NCBI GenBank assembly: GCA_000166095.1
Contig: CP002278.1
Span: forward strand, 32,001 to 96,000
DNA length: 64,000 nt
Reading direction: 5' to 3'
Source: Methanothermus fervidus DSM 2088
GTDB taxonomy: Archaea > Methanobacteriota > Methanobacteria > DSM-2088 > Methanothermaceae
The notes under the pieces were generated by a model. It saw only the letters and a program-made list of their open reading frames with translations, was not told the DNA's origin and did no database searches. The position numbers and the translations under genes are program-made. Positions within the stretch are counted from its first letter, which is position 1. Each line of letters starts with the position of its first letter. This document shows positions 1-9,344 of this stretch, piece after piece.

Positions 1-889
1 TTCTATTTTTACCAACTTTTATCGCTGTTTTAAGACCTAAACTTGAATATTTGGATTTAAATTCTCTGTATTTTTGGTTTGCAAGGGCAACTAATGGTGT
101 TAAGTAAATAAATTTTTTTCCCTCTAATGCAGATGGGATACCTACAAGCTCACCTATCAATGTTTTACCACTGGCTGTTGCAGAAACAACCATTAAATTT
201 TTTCCTTCAATTAATCCATTTTTTATTGCTAAATATTGTACAGGTAAAAGTTTTCTAATTTTTAAATGATTTAATACAAATTTAAATTTTTTTGGTATAT
301 TTAATTCACTAACTTTTAATTCTTTATCTTTTCCACATTCTATTTTATCAATTAATGTAAATTCTGGATTTTCTACAGGATCAAAGAAAGGTTCAAAAAT
401 TTTTAATATTTTTTCTACATCCTTTATCCTTTCAAGAATATTTTTTAATTTTTTAATAAGAGATTTATTTGCGCTTATATACCTAAGCTCCATCTTTATT
501 ATGTCTTCTGCACACTCCTTACAAATTGCCTGGTTATTGTATTTGTAACTATTTTTTTCTGTGAGAATTGTCACGCGCTTTTCAATTAAACAATGATTAC
601 AAACAATCAACTTTTTATACTGTATATTAAAATCATCCAGGAACTTTTCTAGGTTTTTATCACTATTTGCTAAAAAAACTTTATGGCTTCTAAGTAATTT
701 TATTGCCTTTGATGGTGGATAAGGTTTACTTTTCTTATTTATAATTATAAATCTTTTTATACGTGGACCTGCTGGTGTACTTTTAAATTTTAAATGACCA
801 TATAAAATTGGTTCGATTGGGACGTTCTCTTTTGGTTTTTTTACAAGAAATAATTCTATTTTTCTCCTCCTTTTATTTAATATTATCAT
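1..889 (-). CDS. Ski2-like/DEAD-box helicase, N-terminal part (3' end outside window)
   Basis: An open frame runs off the left edge of the window. I start it at the ATG at 887-889, which begins [14 protein letters not shown] and has a GAGG sequence just upstream. The start lies inside the 3' end of the upstream ligase gene (17-base overlap). The first ~200 residues include a zinc-finger-like segment with CNHC and CKEC pairs. A Walker A motif, [12 protein letters not shown], follows, and then [15 protein letters not shown], which is typical of motif Ia in superfamily 2 helicases. The catalytic motifs II-VI lie outside the window. The family is clear from motif I and Ia; the substrate (RNA or DNA) cannot be told. 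Confidence 0.75.
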   Translation of the reverse strand, partial: MIILNKRRRKIELFLVKKPKENVPIEPILYGHLKFKSTPAGPRIKRFIIINKKSKPYPPSKAIKLLRSHKVFLANSDKNLEKFLDDFNIQYKKLIVCNHCLIEKRVTILTEKNSYKYNNQAICKECAEDIIKMELRYISANKSLIKKLKNILERIKDVEKILKIFEPFFDPVENPEFTLIDKIECGKDKELKVSELNIPKKFKFVLNHLKIRKLLPVQYLAIKNGLIEGKNLMVVSATASGKTLIGELVGIPSALEGKKFIYLTPLVALANQKYREFKSKYSSLGLKTAIKVGKNR

Positions 890-2531
890 TGTTTTTCCTC
901 TTTTCTAGCATTTCTGTTGCAATTTTACGAAGTTTAAATTTTTGAACTTTGCCACTAGCCGTCAATGGAAATTTATCCACAAAGAAAACATATTTAGGTG
1001 CTTTGTATCGTGCAATATTTTCTTTTGCATAATCTATTACGTCTTCTTCTCTTATGTCAGCTCCATCTTCTTTTATTACAAATGCAGCTACTTCTTCTCC
1101 ATATTTTTCGTCAGGTACTCCTACAATTTGTACATCTTTAATTCCAGGCATTTTATGGAGAAATTCTTCAATTTCTCTTGGGTAGATATTTTCCCCACCT
1201 CTTATTATCATCTCCTTAATCCTTCCAACTATTCTGTAATATCCGTCTTTATCCATCATTGCAAGATCTCCAGTATGTAACCATCCATCTTCATCTATAG
1301 CTTCCTTTGTTTCCTTTGGCATCTTATAGTATCCTTTCATTACATTGTATCCTCTACAACATATCTCTCCTACTTCACCAGGTCCAAGTTTTTTTCCTGT
1401 CTTTGGATCTACAATTTTAACCTCTATTTCTGGTAGAGGTTTTCCAACAGTTTCAACTCTTTTATCAATAGGATCATCAACACTTGTTTGGGTAATACCT
1501 GGAGAAGCTTCAGTTAATCCATATACTATTGTTATTTCTTTCATGTGCATTTTTTCAATGACTTTTTTCATCAATTCTTTCGGACAGGGAGCTCCAGCCA
1601 TGATTCCAGTTCTAAGAGATGATAAATCAAACATGTCAAACATAGGATGTGATAATTCTGAAATGAACATAGTTGGAACTCCATAAAGAGCAGTACATTT
1701 TTCTTTTTCCACTGCAGCCAAAACAAGTAAAGGGTCAAAATATTCAAGCATCACTAAAGTTCCACCATGCGTTAGAATTGCAAGTAAACCAAGGACAATA
1801 CCAAAACAATGAAACATTGGCACTGGAAGACACAATTTATCTTTTTCAGTGAATTTTTGTCTTTCACCTATATAATAACCATTATTAAGTATGTTCCTAT
1901 GAGTCAACATGACGCCTTTTGGGAATCCTGTTGTCCCTGATGTATATTGTATATTTACAACATCATCATTTTTCACTTGCTTTTTAGCTTTTTCAAGTTT
2001 TTCATCTGGAACATGTTTTCCTAAAAGCATTAATTCATGTGTATTATACATGCCTCTGTGTTTTTCTGCACCAATATATATTACATGTTTGAGTTTTGGG
2101 AAGTTTTTACTTTTTAGTTTTCCTCTTTCATATTTTTTGAGTTCTGGAACTAACTCATATATGGTTTTAAGATAATTAACATCTCTAAAACCTTCTATCA
2201 ATGCAATTGCTTTCATATCAGATTGTTTCATTACATATTTTAATTCATCTTTTTTATAGGCAGTGTTAATAGTTACTAAAACCCCTCCTATCTTAGACGC
2301 CGCAAAGAAGAATGTTAGCCAATCCGGTACATTTGTAGCCCATATACCTATATGGTCTCCTTTTTTTAATCCCATATGTAACAATCCTTTTGCTAGAAGA
2401 TCTACTCTTTCATTAAATTCTTTATATGTAAATCTTAAATTACGATCGGGATAAACTATGAAATCTTTGTTAGGATATTTCTTGGCTTGTTCTTCTAAAA
2501 ATTCATGTATTGTTTTTTCGGTAAAAACCAT
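873..2531 (-). CDS. AMP-forming acyl-CoA synthetase (fatty-acid/medium-chain type)
   Basis: A 552-residue member of the ANL adenylate-forming superfamily, which activates a carboxylic acid to acyl-AMP and then to acyl-CoA. The P-loop [11 protein letters not shown] is near residues 196-206, the A5-type YGLTEASP near 340, the hinge motif [20 protein letters not shown] in the C-terminal third, and the catalytic lysine in [10 protein letters not shown] close to the end. The length matches the family. I prefer the ATG at 2531 over the GTG nine bases upstream because AGGTGA is correctly spaced from it. The XRE-cupin gene ends 28 bases upstream on the same strand, so the two are probably co-transcribed. 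The substrate is unknown; fatty or branched-chain acids are plausible. Confidence 0.88.
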   Translation of the reverse strand: MVFTEKTIHEFLEEQAKKYPNKDFIVYPDRNLRFTYKEFNERVDLLAKGLLHMGLKKGDHIGIWATNVPDWLTFFFAASKIGGVLVTINTAYKKDELKYVMKQSDMKAIALIEGFRDVNYLKTIYELVPELKKYERGKLKSKNFPKLKHVIYIGAEKHRGMYNTHELMLLGKHVPDEKLEKAKKQVKNDDVVNIQYTSGTTGFPKGVMLTHRNILNNGYYIGERQKFTEKDKLCLPVPMFHCFGIVLGLLAILTHGGTLVMLEYFDPLLVLAAVEKEKCTALYGVPTMFISELSHPMFDMFDLSSLRTGIMAGAPCPKELMKKVIEKMHMKEITIVYGLTEASPGITQTSVDDPIDKRVETVGKPLPEIEVKIVDPKTGKKLGPGEVGEICCRGYNVMKGYYKMPKETKEAIDEDGWLHTGDLAMMDKDGYYRIVGRIKEMIIRGGENIYPREIEEFLHKMPGIKDVQIVGVPDEKYGEEVAAFVIKEDGADIREEDVIDYAKENIARYKAPKYVFFVDKFPLTASGKVQKFKLRKIATEMLEKRKNNDNIK

Positions 2532-2559
2532 AACAGTCACCTAATGTCAAGTAACATGT

Positions 2560-3117
2560 TTAAAAAGGCGTGTAAAGTACTGCAAGTATTTTAGCAGGTT
2601 TATTGCCTGCAGAATGTACATGATGAGGTACTATTGAATCATAATAAATACTGTCACCTTCGGATAACCTATATTTATTTTTTCCATAAATTACTTCTAT
2701 TTCACCATTTAAAACATAAATAAATTCTTCACCTTCGTGCGATGATAATTTAAAATTCTTAGGTGGTAAATCAACATAGATAACAAAAGGTTCCATATGT
2801 CTATCTGCCTTCCCCATACCTAATGAGTGAAATTCTAAATGTGATTTATCAACTCTATCTTCTTCTCCAGAAAAATGCATTACTTTTGAGCTTTTGCCTT
2901 TTCTTACTATTATTGGTCCTTCCTGTATTTCATCATCTAAAAATGTGCCAAGTCTAACACCTAATGCTCTTGATATCTTAATTAATGGTGATAAAGATGG
3001 CAGAATATTTCCTTCTTCAATTTCTTTTATAAGTTTTTTATTAACTCCTGCACTTTTTGAAAGTTCAGAAATGCTCATTCCTCTATCTTTTCGAATTTTT
3101 TTTATTTTTTTCGCCAA
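2560..3117 (-). CDS. XRE-family HTH plus cupin transcriptional regulator
   Basis: 185 residues. The N-terminal 60 form a Cro/CI-type helix-turn-helix (GMSISELSKSAGVNKKLIKEIE). The C-terminal ~75 residues form a cupin barrel (HEGEEFIYVLNGEIEV ... LSEGDSIYYDSIVPHHVHSAG), which normally binds a small effector or metal. This architecture is common in regulators placed next to the pathway they control; here the following gene is an acyl-CoA ligase. The likely start is TTG at 3117. No ATG fits, and no strong Shine-Dalgarno sequence is visible, so the first residues are uncertain. Regulation of the ligase operon in response to a carboxylate or acyl-CoA is inference. Confidence 0.85.
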   Translation of the reverse strand: MAKKIKKIRKDRGMSISELSKSAGVNKKLIKEIEEGNILPSLSPLIKISRALGVRLGTFLDDEIQEGPIIVRKGKSSKVMHFSGEEDRVDKSHLEFHSLGMGKADRHMEPFVIYVDLPPKNFKLSSHEGEEFIYVLNGEIEVIYGKNKYRLSEGDSIYYDSIVPHHVHSAGNKPAKILAVLYTPF

Positions 3118-3161
3118 CTGTACTCATTCCAAAACACCTCATTACATAAGATAGAAATAAC

Positions 3162-4265
3162 TCATTTAAAACTATTTGAAATTTCAACAGCTTTCTTTGC
3201 AGCTTTTTCAAGAGAAGTTTCAAAAGGTATTCCAGCATTTTTTAAAATTTCATGTCCTTTTCTTTGATTAGTCCCTGTAAGACGTATAACAATTGGTATA
3301 TCTCTATCTAATTCATTTGATGCTTTTACAATTCCTTTTGCAACTTCATCTGCTCTTGTTATCCCACCTAATATATTAACAAAAATTACTTTAACATTTG
3401 AAAGAGATGAAACAAAATTTAAAGCTTTTTCAATGACTTCTGAGGATGCACCTCCTCCGATATCAAGAAAAGTAGCTGGTTTTCCCCCATATAAACTTAT
3501 TATGTCCATAGCAGCTAAAGTCAAACCAGCTCCATTACCAATAACAGCAATATCTCCATCTAATTTTGTGAATGCAAATTCTCTTTCTTTATATTCTTCT
3601 AAATTTTGTATTTCAGGATGTCTATAAACTCCATCATAATCTAAATCAATTTTTGCATCTAGAGCTATAACTTTGTTGTCTGGAGTTATAGCCAATGGAT
3701 TTATTTCCACAAGTTTAGCATCATATTTTTTAAATAGTTTGTAAGTTTTCCATATGATATTTCCAACCTTGGGTATCAAATTACTTTCTAGACCCATTTT
3801 ACGTGCTATTTCTCTACCTTCATATGGCATGAATTTATCAAGAGGATTGACATGATATTTTACTATAGAATTCTCCCTTACTTTTTCTTCAACATCTACG
3901 CCACCATGAACACTACCCATAATTAAAGGTTTTTTAGCTGCACGATCAATAATTACACTAATGTACAATTCTTCCTTTATATCTATTTTTTCTTCAATTA
4001 AAATTTTTTTTACTTTTTCTCCTTTAATTTTGGTATTAAATAATGATTTAGATAAATCATAGGCATTTTTTGGTGATGAAGCAAATTTTATACCGCCTGA
4101 TTTACCTCTTCCACCAACCAAAACCTGTGCTTTTAAAGCTACTGGAGCATTTATTTTTTTAGATGCTTCATAAACTTCATCAGGATTTTTTGCTACGTAA
4201 CCTTCTGGTATTGGTATTCCTTCCATTTTAAATAATTTTTTAGCGTTGTACTCGTACAGTTTCAT
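3162..4265 (-). CDS. sucC: Succinate-CoA ligase (ADP-forming) beta subunit
   Basis: 367 residues with the N-terminal ATP-grasp fold (KLYEYNAKKLFKMEGIPIPEG; LKAQVLVGGRGKSGGIKFA) and the C-terminal ligase domain (GGGASSEVIEKALNFV; NILGGITRADEVAKGIV). It makes succinyl-CoA from succinate, CoA and ATP with an alpha subunit (SucD) that is not in this window. It overlaps the end of korC by 26 bases on the same strand, so it is translationally coupled to the 2-oxoglutarate synthase operon. That context fits the reductive direction: succinate to succinyl-CoA to 2-oxoglutarate. Length and motifs match archaeal SucC. Confidence 0.93.
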   Translation of the reverse strand: MKLYEYNAKKLFKMEGIPIPEGYVAKNPDEVYEASKKINAPVALKAQVLVGGRGKSGGIKFASSPKNAYDLSKSLFNTKIKGEKVKKILIEEKIDIKEELYISVIIDRAAKKPLIMGSVHGGVDVEEKVRENSIVKYHVNPLDKFMPYEGREIARKMGLESNLIPKVGNIIWKTYKLFKKYDAKLVEINPLAITPDNKVIALDAKIDLDYDGVYRHPEIQNLEEYKEREFAFTKLDGDIAVIGNGAGLTLAAMDIISLYGGKPATFLDIGGGASSEVIEKALNFVSSLSNVKVIFVNILGGITRADEVAKGIVKASNELDRDIPIVIRLTGTNQRKGHEILKNAGIPFETSLEKAAKKAVEISNSFK

Positions 4266-4797
4266 TTTTTGCCACCTTCATACCCTCATTAAATGCTTTT
4301 ATATTTTTTTCTTCCGTGTTTGGTGGTACAGAATCAATTATAGCCTTTTTTGCAGCTTTTTTACTTACAATATTAGTTAAGGATGTAAGTGCACCTATCA
4401 TGACCATATTGGCTACGATGGGTAATCCTATCTTTTTTTCGGCTAACTTTGTTGCTGGAATTTTGAATAATTTTACATCATTTCTAATATTGGAGGGTTT
4501 AACAAGATCTGAATCAATTATTACTATACCTTTTGGTTTTAAATCGTTTATATATGTTGAAAATGCTTCATTAGACATTGCAACAAAAATATCTGGATTT
4601 TGTACCTTTGGGTAGTCTATTTCTTTATCACTAATAACTACTTCAGATCTAGATGCTCCACCTCTGGCTTCTGGCCCATAGGATTGTGTTTGTACAGCAT
4701 ACATATTGTCATATAATGCAGCTGCTCTTCCAAGTACTATACCAGCCAAAATTATACCCTGACCACCAAAACCTGCAAATCTTACTTCTATTCTCAA
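4240..4797 (-). CDS. korC: 2-oxoglutarate:ferredoxin oxidoreductase, gamma subunit
   Basis: 185 residues of the gamma-type domain of 2-oxoacid:ferredoxin oxidoreductases. The glycine-rich FAGFGGQGIILAGIVLG is at the N-terminus, followed by QTQSYGPEARGGASRSEVVIS and the central VAMSNEAFSTYINDLKP. The complex reductively carboxylates succinyl-CoA to 2-oxoglutarate with reduced ferredoxin. The gene is third in the kor order D-A-B-C, overlapping korB by 4 bases and sucC by 26 bases, which implies one polycistronic mRNA. Assignment to Kor rather than Por, Vor or Ior rests on four separate subunits and on the linked sucC. Confidence 0.9.
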   Translation of the reverse strand: MRIEVRFAGFGGQGIILAGIVLGRAAALYDNMYAVQTQSYGPEARGGASRSEVVISDKEIDYPKVQNPDIFVAMSNEAFSTYINDLKPKGIVIIDSDLVKPSNIRNDVKLFKIPATKLAEKKIGLPIVANMVMIGALTSLTNIVSKKAAKKAIIDSVPPNTEEKNIKAFNEGMKVAKNETVRVQR

Positions 4798-5645
4798 TCT
4801 GATCCCTCATAAGCTGACTTTATTGTGTTTATTTTCCCATATTTCTTTTCAATGAGTTTATACATTTCAGTAGAAAATTCTTTCAGTTTTCGATTTACAA
4901 ATTCTCCAACTATAATCTTACCCTTAAGTTCATCTTTATCCATTTTTTCTGCTTTTCTTATATTTATACTGTTTTTTTTCATCCATTTTAGCATTTCAAC
5001 CGCAGATTTCATGTTATTCATTCTTCCATAATAAGTTGGGCATTGTGAAACAACTTCTATAAAGGAGAAGCCTTTATTTTTAAGACCTCTTTTAATTGAT
5101 TTTGTTAATTGTAAAACATGATAAGTTGTCCACCTTGCAACATAACTTGCACCAGAGGATTTAACTAACTTCACAAGATCAAATGGATTTTCAATTACAC
5201 CATATGGGGCTGTAGTTCCATAACTACCTCTTGGAGATGTAGGACTTACTTGACCTCCAGTCATTCCATAAATGCTGTTATTGATGCAAATAACAGTCAT
5301 GTCAATATTTCTTCTTGCTCCATGGATGAGATGGTTCCCACCAATAGCTGCAGCATCTCCATCTCCAGTAAATACCACTACGTTTAAGTTTGGATTTCCT
5401 AATTTAATCCCTGTTGCAAATGCTATAGGCCTTCCGTGAGTTGTATGTAAAGAATCACATTTTATATAACCAGGTATTCTTGATGAACATCCAATTCCAG
5501 ATACAAGTACAGTATTTTTAAATTCAATTTTGGCCATTTCCATAGCTTTTAGGAATGTATTGATTACAATTCCATTGCCGCAACCTGAACAAAAAATATG
5601 TGGAAGTCTGTCTTCTCTTAAATATTTTAAAAAAGCATTTTTCAT
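4794..5645 (-). CDS. korB: 2-oxoglutarate:ferredoxin oxidoreductase, beta (TPP-binding) subunit
   Basis: 283 residues. The N-terminal CSGCGNGIV carries cysteines that in related beta subunits help bind an Fe-S cluster. The thiamine-diphosphate/Mg motif GDGDAAAIGGNHLIHGARRN is present, followed by NNSIYGMTGGQVSPTSP. Together with the alpha subunit it forms the catalytic centre. The gene overlaps korA by 4 bases and korC by 4 bases. Length and motif order are normal for an archaeal beta subunit. Confidence 0.92.
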   Translation of the reverse strand: MKNAFLKYLREDRLPHIFCSGCGNGIVINTFLKAMEMAKIEFKNTVLVSGIGCSSRIPGYIKCDSLHTTHGRPIAFATGIKLGNPNLNVVVFTGDGDAAAIGGNHLIHGARRNIDMTVICINNSIYGMTGGQVSPTSPRGSYGTTAPYGVIENPFDLVKLVKSSGASYVARWTTYHVLQLTKSIKRGLKNKGFSFIEVVSQCPTYYGRMNNMKSAVEMLKWMKKNSINIRKAEKMDKDELKGKIIVGEFVNRKLKEFSTEMYKLIEKKYGKINTIKSAYEGSD

Positions 5646-6763
5646 CTTAAAATCCTCCTAATCTCTGAAAGAATTTCCACAGGTTTATGTAATTCACCAC
5701 CAATTTTTGGAAGTAAATACACATTTGCTTTACCTTTCACAGCTCTTTGAACCTCATAAAACATTTGTCCAAGATTCATTTCAACAACAAGAATATTTTT
5801 TGCACTGTCTGCTAATTCAGATATTTTTTCATCTGGAAATGGCCATGGCGTGTCTAATTTTACATATCCAACTTTATAACCTTCTTTCCTTCCCAGTTTA
5901 ACAGCACTTATTACTGATCTAACAGGAGCTCCATATGAAATCACTATTAAATCAGCATCATTACAGTATTCTTCTTTAATATGGATAATTTTATTTTTAT
6001 TTTTCAATATTTTATTACAGAGTCTTTTAACAAGTTTTTCATGTGTTTCTGGATTTGAAGCATCAGGATATCCTTTTTCATTGTGTGTAAGGCCGGTTAC
6101 ATGTATTTGATAATTTTCCCCAAAAGGAGGCATTGGAGGGGTTCCATCAGGCGGCGCTTTAAAAAAATCTGTTTTTTCTTTGGGTCTTTTCCTTTTTACA
6201 ACGTTTATTTTTTCAGGTATTACTACTTTCTCACGCATATGGCCTATTATTTCATCGCTAAGAATTATTACGGGTACTCTATATTTTTCCGAAAAATTAA
6301 AAGCTTTAATCATAAAATCAAAACATTCTTGAACTGATGAAGGTGAAAGAGCTATTATTTCATAATCACCATGTGAACCCCATCTTGCTTGCATCATATC
6401 ACTTTGGGAGGCCATTGTAGGCTGCCCTGTAGATGGTGAACCTCTTTGAACATCTACGATGACTACTGGAGTTTCTGTCATTACAGCATAACCTATATGT
6501 TCCTGCATCAAAGAAAATCCAGGACCAGAGGTTGCTGTCATTGCTTTTAGGCCGCTCCAAACTGCTCCAATCGCTGCAGCTAAAGCACCTATTTCATCTT
6601 CCATCTGTATAAATATCCCACCATATTTTGGCAATAATTTTGCCATTTTTTCGGCTATTTCTGTGGAAGGCGTAATAGGATATCCTGCAAAAAATCTACA
6701 TCCTGCTTTGATGGCACCAATTGCAAAACTTTCATTTCCTTGAATAAATAACTCTTTACTCAT
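5642..6763 (-). CDS. korA: 2-oxoglutarate:ferredoxin oxidoreductase, alpha subunit
   Basis: 373 residues. The N-terminal pyrimidine-binding domain contains AGYPITPSTEIAEKMAKLLP and the conserved MEDEIGALAAAIGA and ATSGPGFSLMQEHIGYA segments. The C-terminal transketolase-like domain II ends with MNLGQMFYEVQRAV. Presence of the ITPSTE loop and GPGFSL identifies the alpha subunit. The gene overlaps the ferredoxin subunit gene by 8 bases and korB by 4 bases. In organisms of this type the enzyme runs toward 2-oxoglutarate for glutamate synthesis. Confidence 0.92.
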   Translation of the reverse strand: MSKELFIQGNESFAIGAIKAGCRFFAGYPITPSTEIAEKMAKLLPKYGGIFIQMEDEIGALAAAIGAVWSGLKAMTATSGPGFSLMQEHIGYAVMTETPVVIVDVQRGSPSTGQPTMASQSDMMQARWGSHGDYEIIALSPSSVQECFDFMIKAFNFSEKYRVPVIILSDEIIGHMREKVVIPEKINVVKRKRPKEKTDFFKAPPDGTPPMPPFGENYQIHVTGLTHNEKGYPDASNPETHEKLVKRLCNKILKNKNKIIHIKEEYCNDADLIVISYGAPVRSVISAVKLGRKEGYKVGYVKLDTPWPFPDEKISELADSAKNILVVEMNLGQMFYEVQRAVKGKANVYLLPKIGGELHKPVEILSEIRRILR

Positions 6764-6959
6764 TTTTATTCACCGAAATAGCTTGATCAGGGCACATTAA
6801 GACACATATATTGCATTTTGTACACCTTTCAGGACTTTTAGGTAGTGGTACATGTACTCCTTTTTCATTAATCTCTTTTGACATTTCAAATACATTACGA
6901 GGACAAAATTCGATACATATGCCACATCCTTTACATAATTTTTCATTAATGGCTATCAT
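6756..6959 (-). CDS. korD: 2-oxoglutarate:ferredoxin oxidoreductase, delta (ferredoxin) subunit
   Basis: 67 residues, a 2[4Fe-4S] ferredoxin domain with two cysteine motifs: CKGCGICIEFCP near residues 9-20 and CTKCNICVLMCP near 46-57. It delivers electrons to the Kor complex. It is the first gene of the kor-sucC operon. The 5' region 6960-7044 is very AT-rich and holds a TATA-like TTTTTTATATTG on the minus strand, the probable operon promoter. Confidence 0.9.
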   Translation of the reverse strand: MIAINEKLCKGCGICIEFCPRNVFEMSKEINEKGVHVPLPKSPERCTKCNICVLMCPDQAISVNKNE

Positions 6960-7044
6960 GTTTTCTAAATTTTAGATTTCAATATAAAAAATTTTATTTA
7001 CTCAAAAAATCAACTTAAAATTAATTAGTTTAGTAACTCAATTA

Positions 7045-7962
7045 TTAACCCAACAAAGCTACCCTACTTCTTTCAGATTTGTCAACGATTTCCATTCCAA
7101 CTTCTTTAGATATTTCATTGGCAAAATCAAATACTTCTTGGGCTAATGGCATGTTTTCCATTTTTAATCTTTTTCTTGAATAACCTAGATACATATATGC
7201 CTTGACCTCAACAAAATCAGGTTCTGCAATTTTAATTAATTCGGCGAATTTATCTGGATAATCCATGTTAATTCCTTTTATTGCAGTTATCCTTATGACC
7301 TTCCTACAGTTAAAAGTAGGCATGATTTCTAAAGATTTATTTAATTTTTCCCAGCCATCTTTAACCAATGGACGACAAATTTTAATGTATTTATCTTTAT
7401 TGGGAGCTTCCAATGAAATATAAAGTTGAGTAGGTTCCTCATTGAGATTCTCTAATCTTTCTGGTAAAAGTCCATTGGTTACTAAGAATGTTGTGAAATT
7501 TTTGCGATGAAATTCTTCTATTAACTCATCTATTAAAGGATATAATGTTGGTTCTCCAACGAGTGAAATAGCGGCATTATTAGGATTTTGAGCCTCTAAA
7601 ACTTTTTTCTTATTTGCTTTTTCGTTTCCAAAAAATCCACATAATAGTGCTCTTTGAGCTTCTATACATCCATCCACTATTTCCTTTGGATCGTCGTAAG
7701 GTCCTTCCCATTTATATGATTTTGAAATTAAATCTCTCCAACAAAACAAACATCTGTGTTGGCAGAAAAATACACTAGGTGACATTTGTAAACATCTATG
7801 GCTTCTTATACCATAAAATTTCTCTTTGTAGCAGACTCCTTCATCTAACAAACTTTTTTTTGTCCATAAACACGTCTTTACAGCAGTATGTTGATTTTTT
7901 CCTACAAAATGATACCCCATTTTTTTTAATCTTTCTATTTCTTTTTTTTCCACTCTGATCAT
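7045..7962 (-). CDS. taw1: 4-demethylwyosine synthase (radical SAM, tRNA-Phe modification)
   Basis: 305 residues. It matches the archaeal TYW1/Taw1 family: the N-terminal KKMGYHFVGKNQHTAVKTC, a radical SAM cluster CQHRCLFCW (Cx3Cx2C), SLVGEPTLYPLIDELI and the C-terminal YMYLGYSRKRL. Taw1 converts N1-methylguanosine-37 of tRNA-Phe to the tricyclic 4-demethylwyosine, using pyruvate as carbon source. The extra N-terminal cysteine could serve the second Fe-S cluster known in this family. The gene stands alone, with its promoter in the 106-base divergent region shared with the peroxiredoxin gene. Confidence 0.88.
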   Translation of the reverse strand: MIRVEKKEIERLKKMGYHFVGKNQHTAVKTCLWTKKSLLDEGVCYKEKFYGIRSHRCLQMSPSVFFCQHRCLFCWRDLISKSYKWEGPYDDPKEIVDGCIEAQRALLCGFFGNEKANKKKVLEAQNPNNAAISLVGEPTLYPLIDELIEEFHRKNFTTFLVTNGLLPERLENLNEEPTQLYISLEAPNKDKYIKICRPLVKDGWEKLNKSLEIMPTFNCRKVIRITAIKGINMDYPDKFAELIKIAEPDFVEVKAYMYLGYSRKRLKMENMPLAQEVFDFANEISKEVGMEIVDKSERSRVALLG

Positions 7963-8018
7963 CTTCCTCCCAATTTCTTCTTTCTTTATATATATTTTTG
8001 TTTTTTGATAATAAATAA

Positions 8019-8030
8019 AATTTAAATATA
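8019..8030 (+). promoter_or_regulatory. TATA box of the peroxiredoxin-superoxide reductase operon
   Basis: AATTTAAATATA lies about 50 bases before the chosen ATG, which leaves room for initiation near 8050-8055 and a short leader. The site lies in the divergent region shared with taw1. Assigned by pattern and position only. Confidence 0.5.
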
Positions 8031-8077
8031 AGATATTAAAAAATATTTGTGTATGTAATAATAAAGAAGTGGTTAAG

Positions 8078-8704
8078 ATGTTAATAGGTGAGAAATTCCC
8101 GTCTTTAGATGTTAATACTACCCATGGCAGAATAAAATTGCCAGACTATTTTGATGGTAAGTGGTTCATACTTTTCAGCCATCCTGCAGATTTTACACCA
8201 GTATGTACAACAGAATTTGTGGCTTTCCAAAATAAATATGAGGAATTTAAGAAATTAAATTGTGGGTTAATAGGTTTAAGCGTTGATCAAGTCTTTAGCC
8301 ATATTAAGTGGATAGAGTGGATCAAAGAAAATTTAAACATAGTAATAAAGTTTCCAATAATAGCAGATACAGGAGAAGTTGCAAAAAAATTAAACCTCAT
8401 ACACCCAAAACAAGGTTCAAACACTGTACGAGGAGTATTTATTGTAGATGATAAGTCAGTTATAAGAGCAATGTTGTATTATCCTCAAGAATTAGGGAGA
8501 AACATAGATGAAATTCTTAGGATGATAAAGGGTTTTAAAACAATCGAAAAGGAAAAAGTGGCGTTGCCTGCAAACTGGCCTAAAAATGAACTTATTGGTG
8601 ATAAAAGGATAGTGCCTCCTCCATCAAATATAAAAGATGCTGAAAAAAGAAAAGAAACCTATGAATGTTATGATTGGTGGTTCTGTTACAAGAAAGGTGA
8701 TTAA
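8078..8704 (+). CDS. Peroxiredoxin (archaeal Prx6-type)
   Basis: 208 residues from the ATG at 8078; a GTG nine bases upstream is also possible. The peroxidatic cysteine sits in [12 protein letters not shown] (Cys43). The C-terminal pair CYDWWFC has the same spacing as the resolving and structural cysteines of the archaeal thioredoxin peroxidases. The enzyme reduces H2O2 and alkyl hydroperoxides in the cytoplasm. Its TAA stop is immediately followed by the ATG of superoxide reductase, so superoxide reduction and removal of the resulting peroxide are encoded as one unit. Confidence 0.92.
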   Translation: MLIGEKFPSLDVNTTHGRIKLPDYFDGKWFILFSHPADFTPVCTTEFVAFQNKYEEFKKLNCGLIGLSVDQVFSHIKWIEWIKENLNIVIKFPIIADTGEVAKKLNLIHPKQGSNTVRGVFIVDDKSVIRAMLYYPQELGRNIDEILRMIKGFKTIEKEKVALPANWPKNELIGDKRIVPPPSNIKDAEKRKETYECYDWWFCYKKGD

Positions 8705-9058
8705 ATGTTCCACAAAATAAATAGGATGAAAGAAAAAACTGAATATGAGATGAAGCATGTTCCACTAATAGAATGTAAAGATTCAACAAAACCTGATGAA
8801 TTTTTCAATGTAAGGATATCTACAAATGCTCCACATCCAATGGAAAAAGATCATTTTATACAGTGGATAGAATTGTTTGTTGGTCCGGTCTTTTTGGGTA
8901 GGGCAGAGTTTACACAATTTACAAAGCCTGATGTAACTTTCGTGGTTAAGGCACCCTCTCCAGGACATGGTGACTATACATTAAGGGCATTGCTTAGATG
9001 TAACTTACATGGTGTTTGGGAAAATACAAAGAAAATAAGAATGAAATCTGAAAAATAA
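8705..9058 (+). CDS. Superoxide reductase (neelaredoxin-type desulfoferrodoxin)
   Basis: 117 residues. It lacks the N-terminal rubredoxin-like desulforedoxin domain and so belongs to the one-iron class. Candidate ligands of the Fe(His)4Cys centre are KHVP, HPMEKDHFIQW and the C-terminal CNLHGVW. It reduces superoxide to H2O2 without making O2, as expected for a strict anaerobe. It starts directly after the peroxiredoxin stop codon. A downstream in-frame ATG (MKEKTEYEMKHVP) is an alternative start. Confidence 0.92.
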   Translation: MFHKINRMKEKTEYEMKHVPLIECKDSTKPDEFFNVRISTNAPHPMEKDHFIQWIELFVGPVFLGRAEFTQFTKPDVTFVVKAPSPGHGDYTLRALLRCNLHGVWENTKKIRMKSEK

Positions 9059-9069
9059 GGTATTTAAAT

Positions 9070-9108
9070 CCAATTTTTATTTTTTTTAAAAAAATAAAAT
9101 AAAAAATA
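9070..9108 (-). terminator. Probable bidirectional T-run terminator between convergent genes
   Basis: A run of eight T followed by A-rich sequence gives oligo-U transcripts on both strands between the convergent superoxide reductase and TRAM genes. Archaeal termination commonly uses such U-runs without a strong hairpin. Assigned by sequence pattern only. Confidence 0.4.
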
Positions 9109-9113
9109 GGGAA

Positions 9114-9344
9114 TTACCCAACTACTTCAGCAAAGGCGTATTTACGTCTTGTAGCATTTATTTTTATTTTAACTTCGTCTCCAACTTTAGTACCTGGGAC
9201 AAATATCACAAAACCCTCTATACGGGCTATTCCATCTCCATTTCGTCCAAGGTCCTCTATTTTTACGTTATATTCTTCACCCACATTTACGGGTGTAGAA
9301 TATCTTCTACCTCTACTATATCTACTCTTAGGCAAAGTATTCAC
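9114..9344 (-). CDS. Small TRAM-domain RNA-binding protein
   Basis: 76 residues. An Arg/Tyr-rich N-terminus ([11 protein letters not shown]) precedes a single TRAM beta-barrel ([34 protein letters not shown]). Stand-alone TRAM proteins are archaeal RNA chaperones and RNA-binding proteins. The start is GTG at 9344. Its Shine-Dalgarno GAGGG is only about two bases away and lies inside a 9-bp stem of the upstream leader. No in-frame ATG is available, because the ATG just upstream reads directly into TGA. Translation is therefore likely controlled by the leader structure. Confidence 0.88.
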   Translation of the reverse strand: MNTLPKSRYSRGRRYSTPVNVGEEYNVKIEDLGRNGDGIARIEGFVIFVPGTKVGDEVKIKINATRRKYAFAEVVG

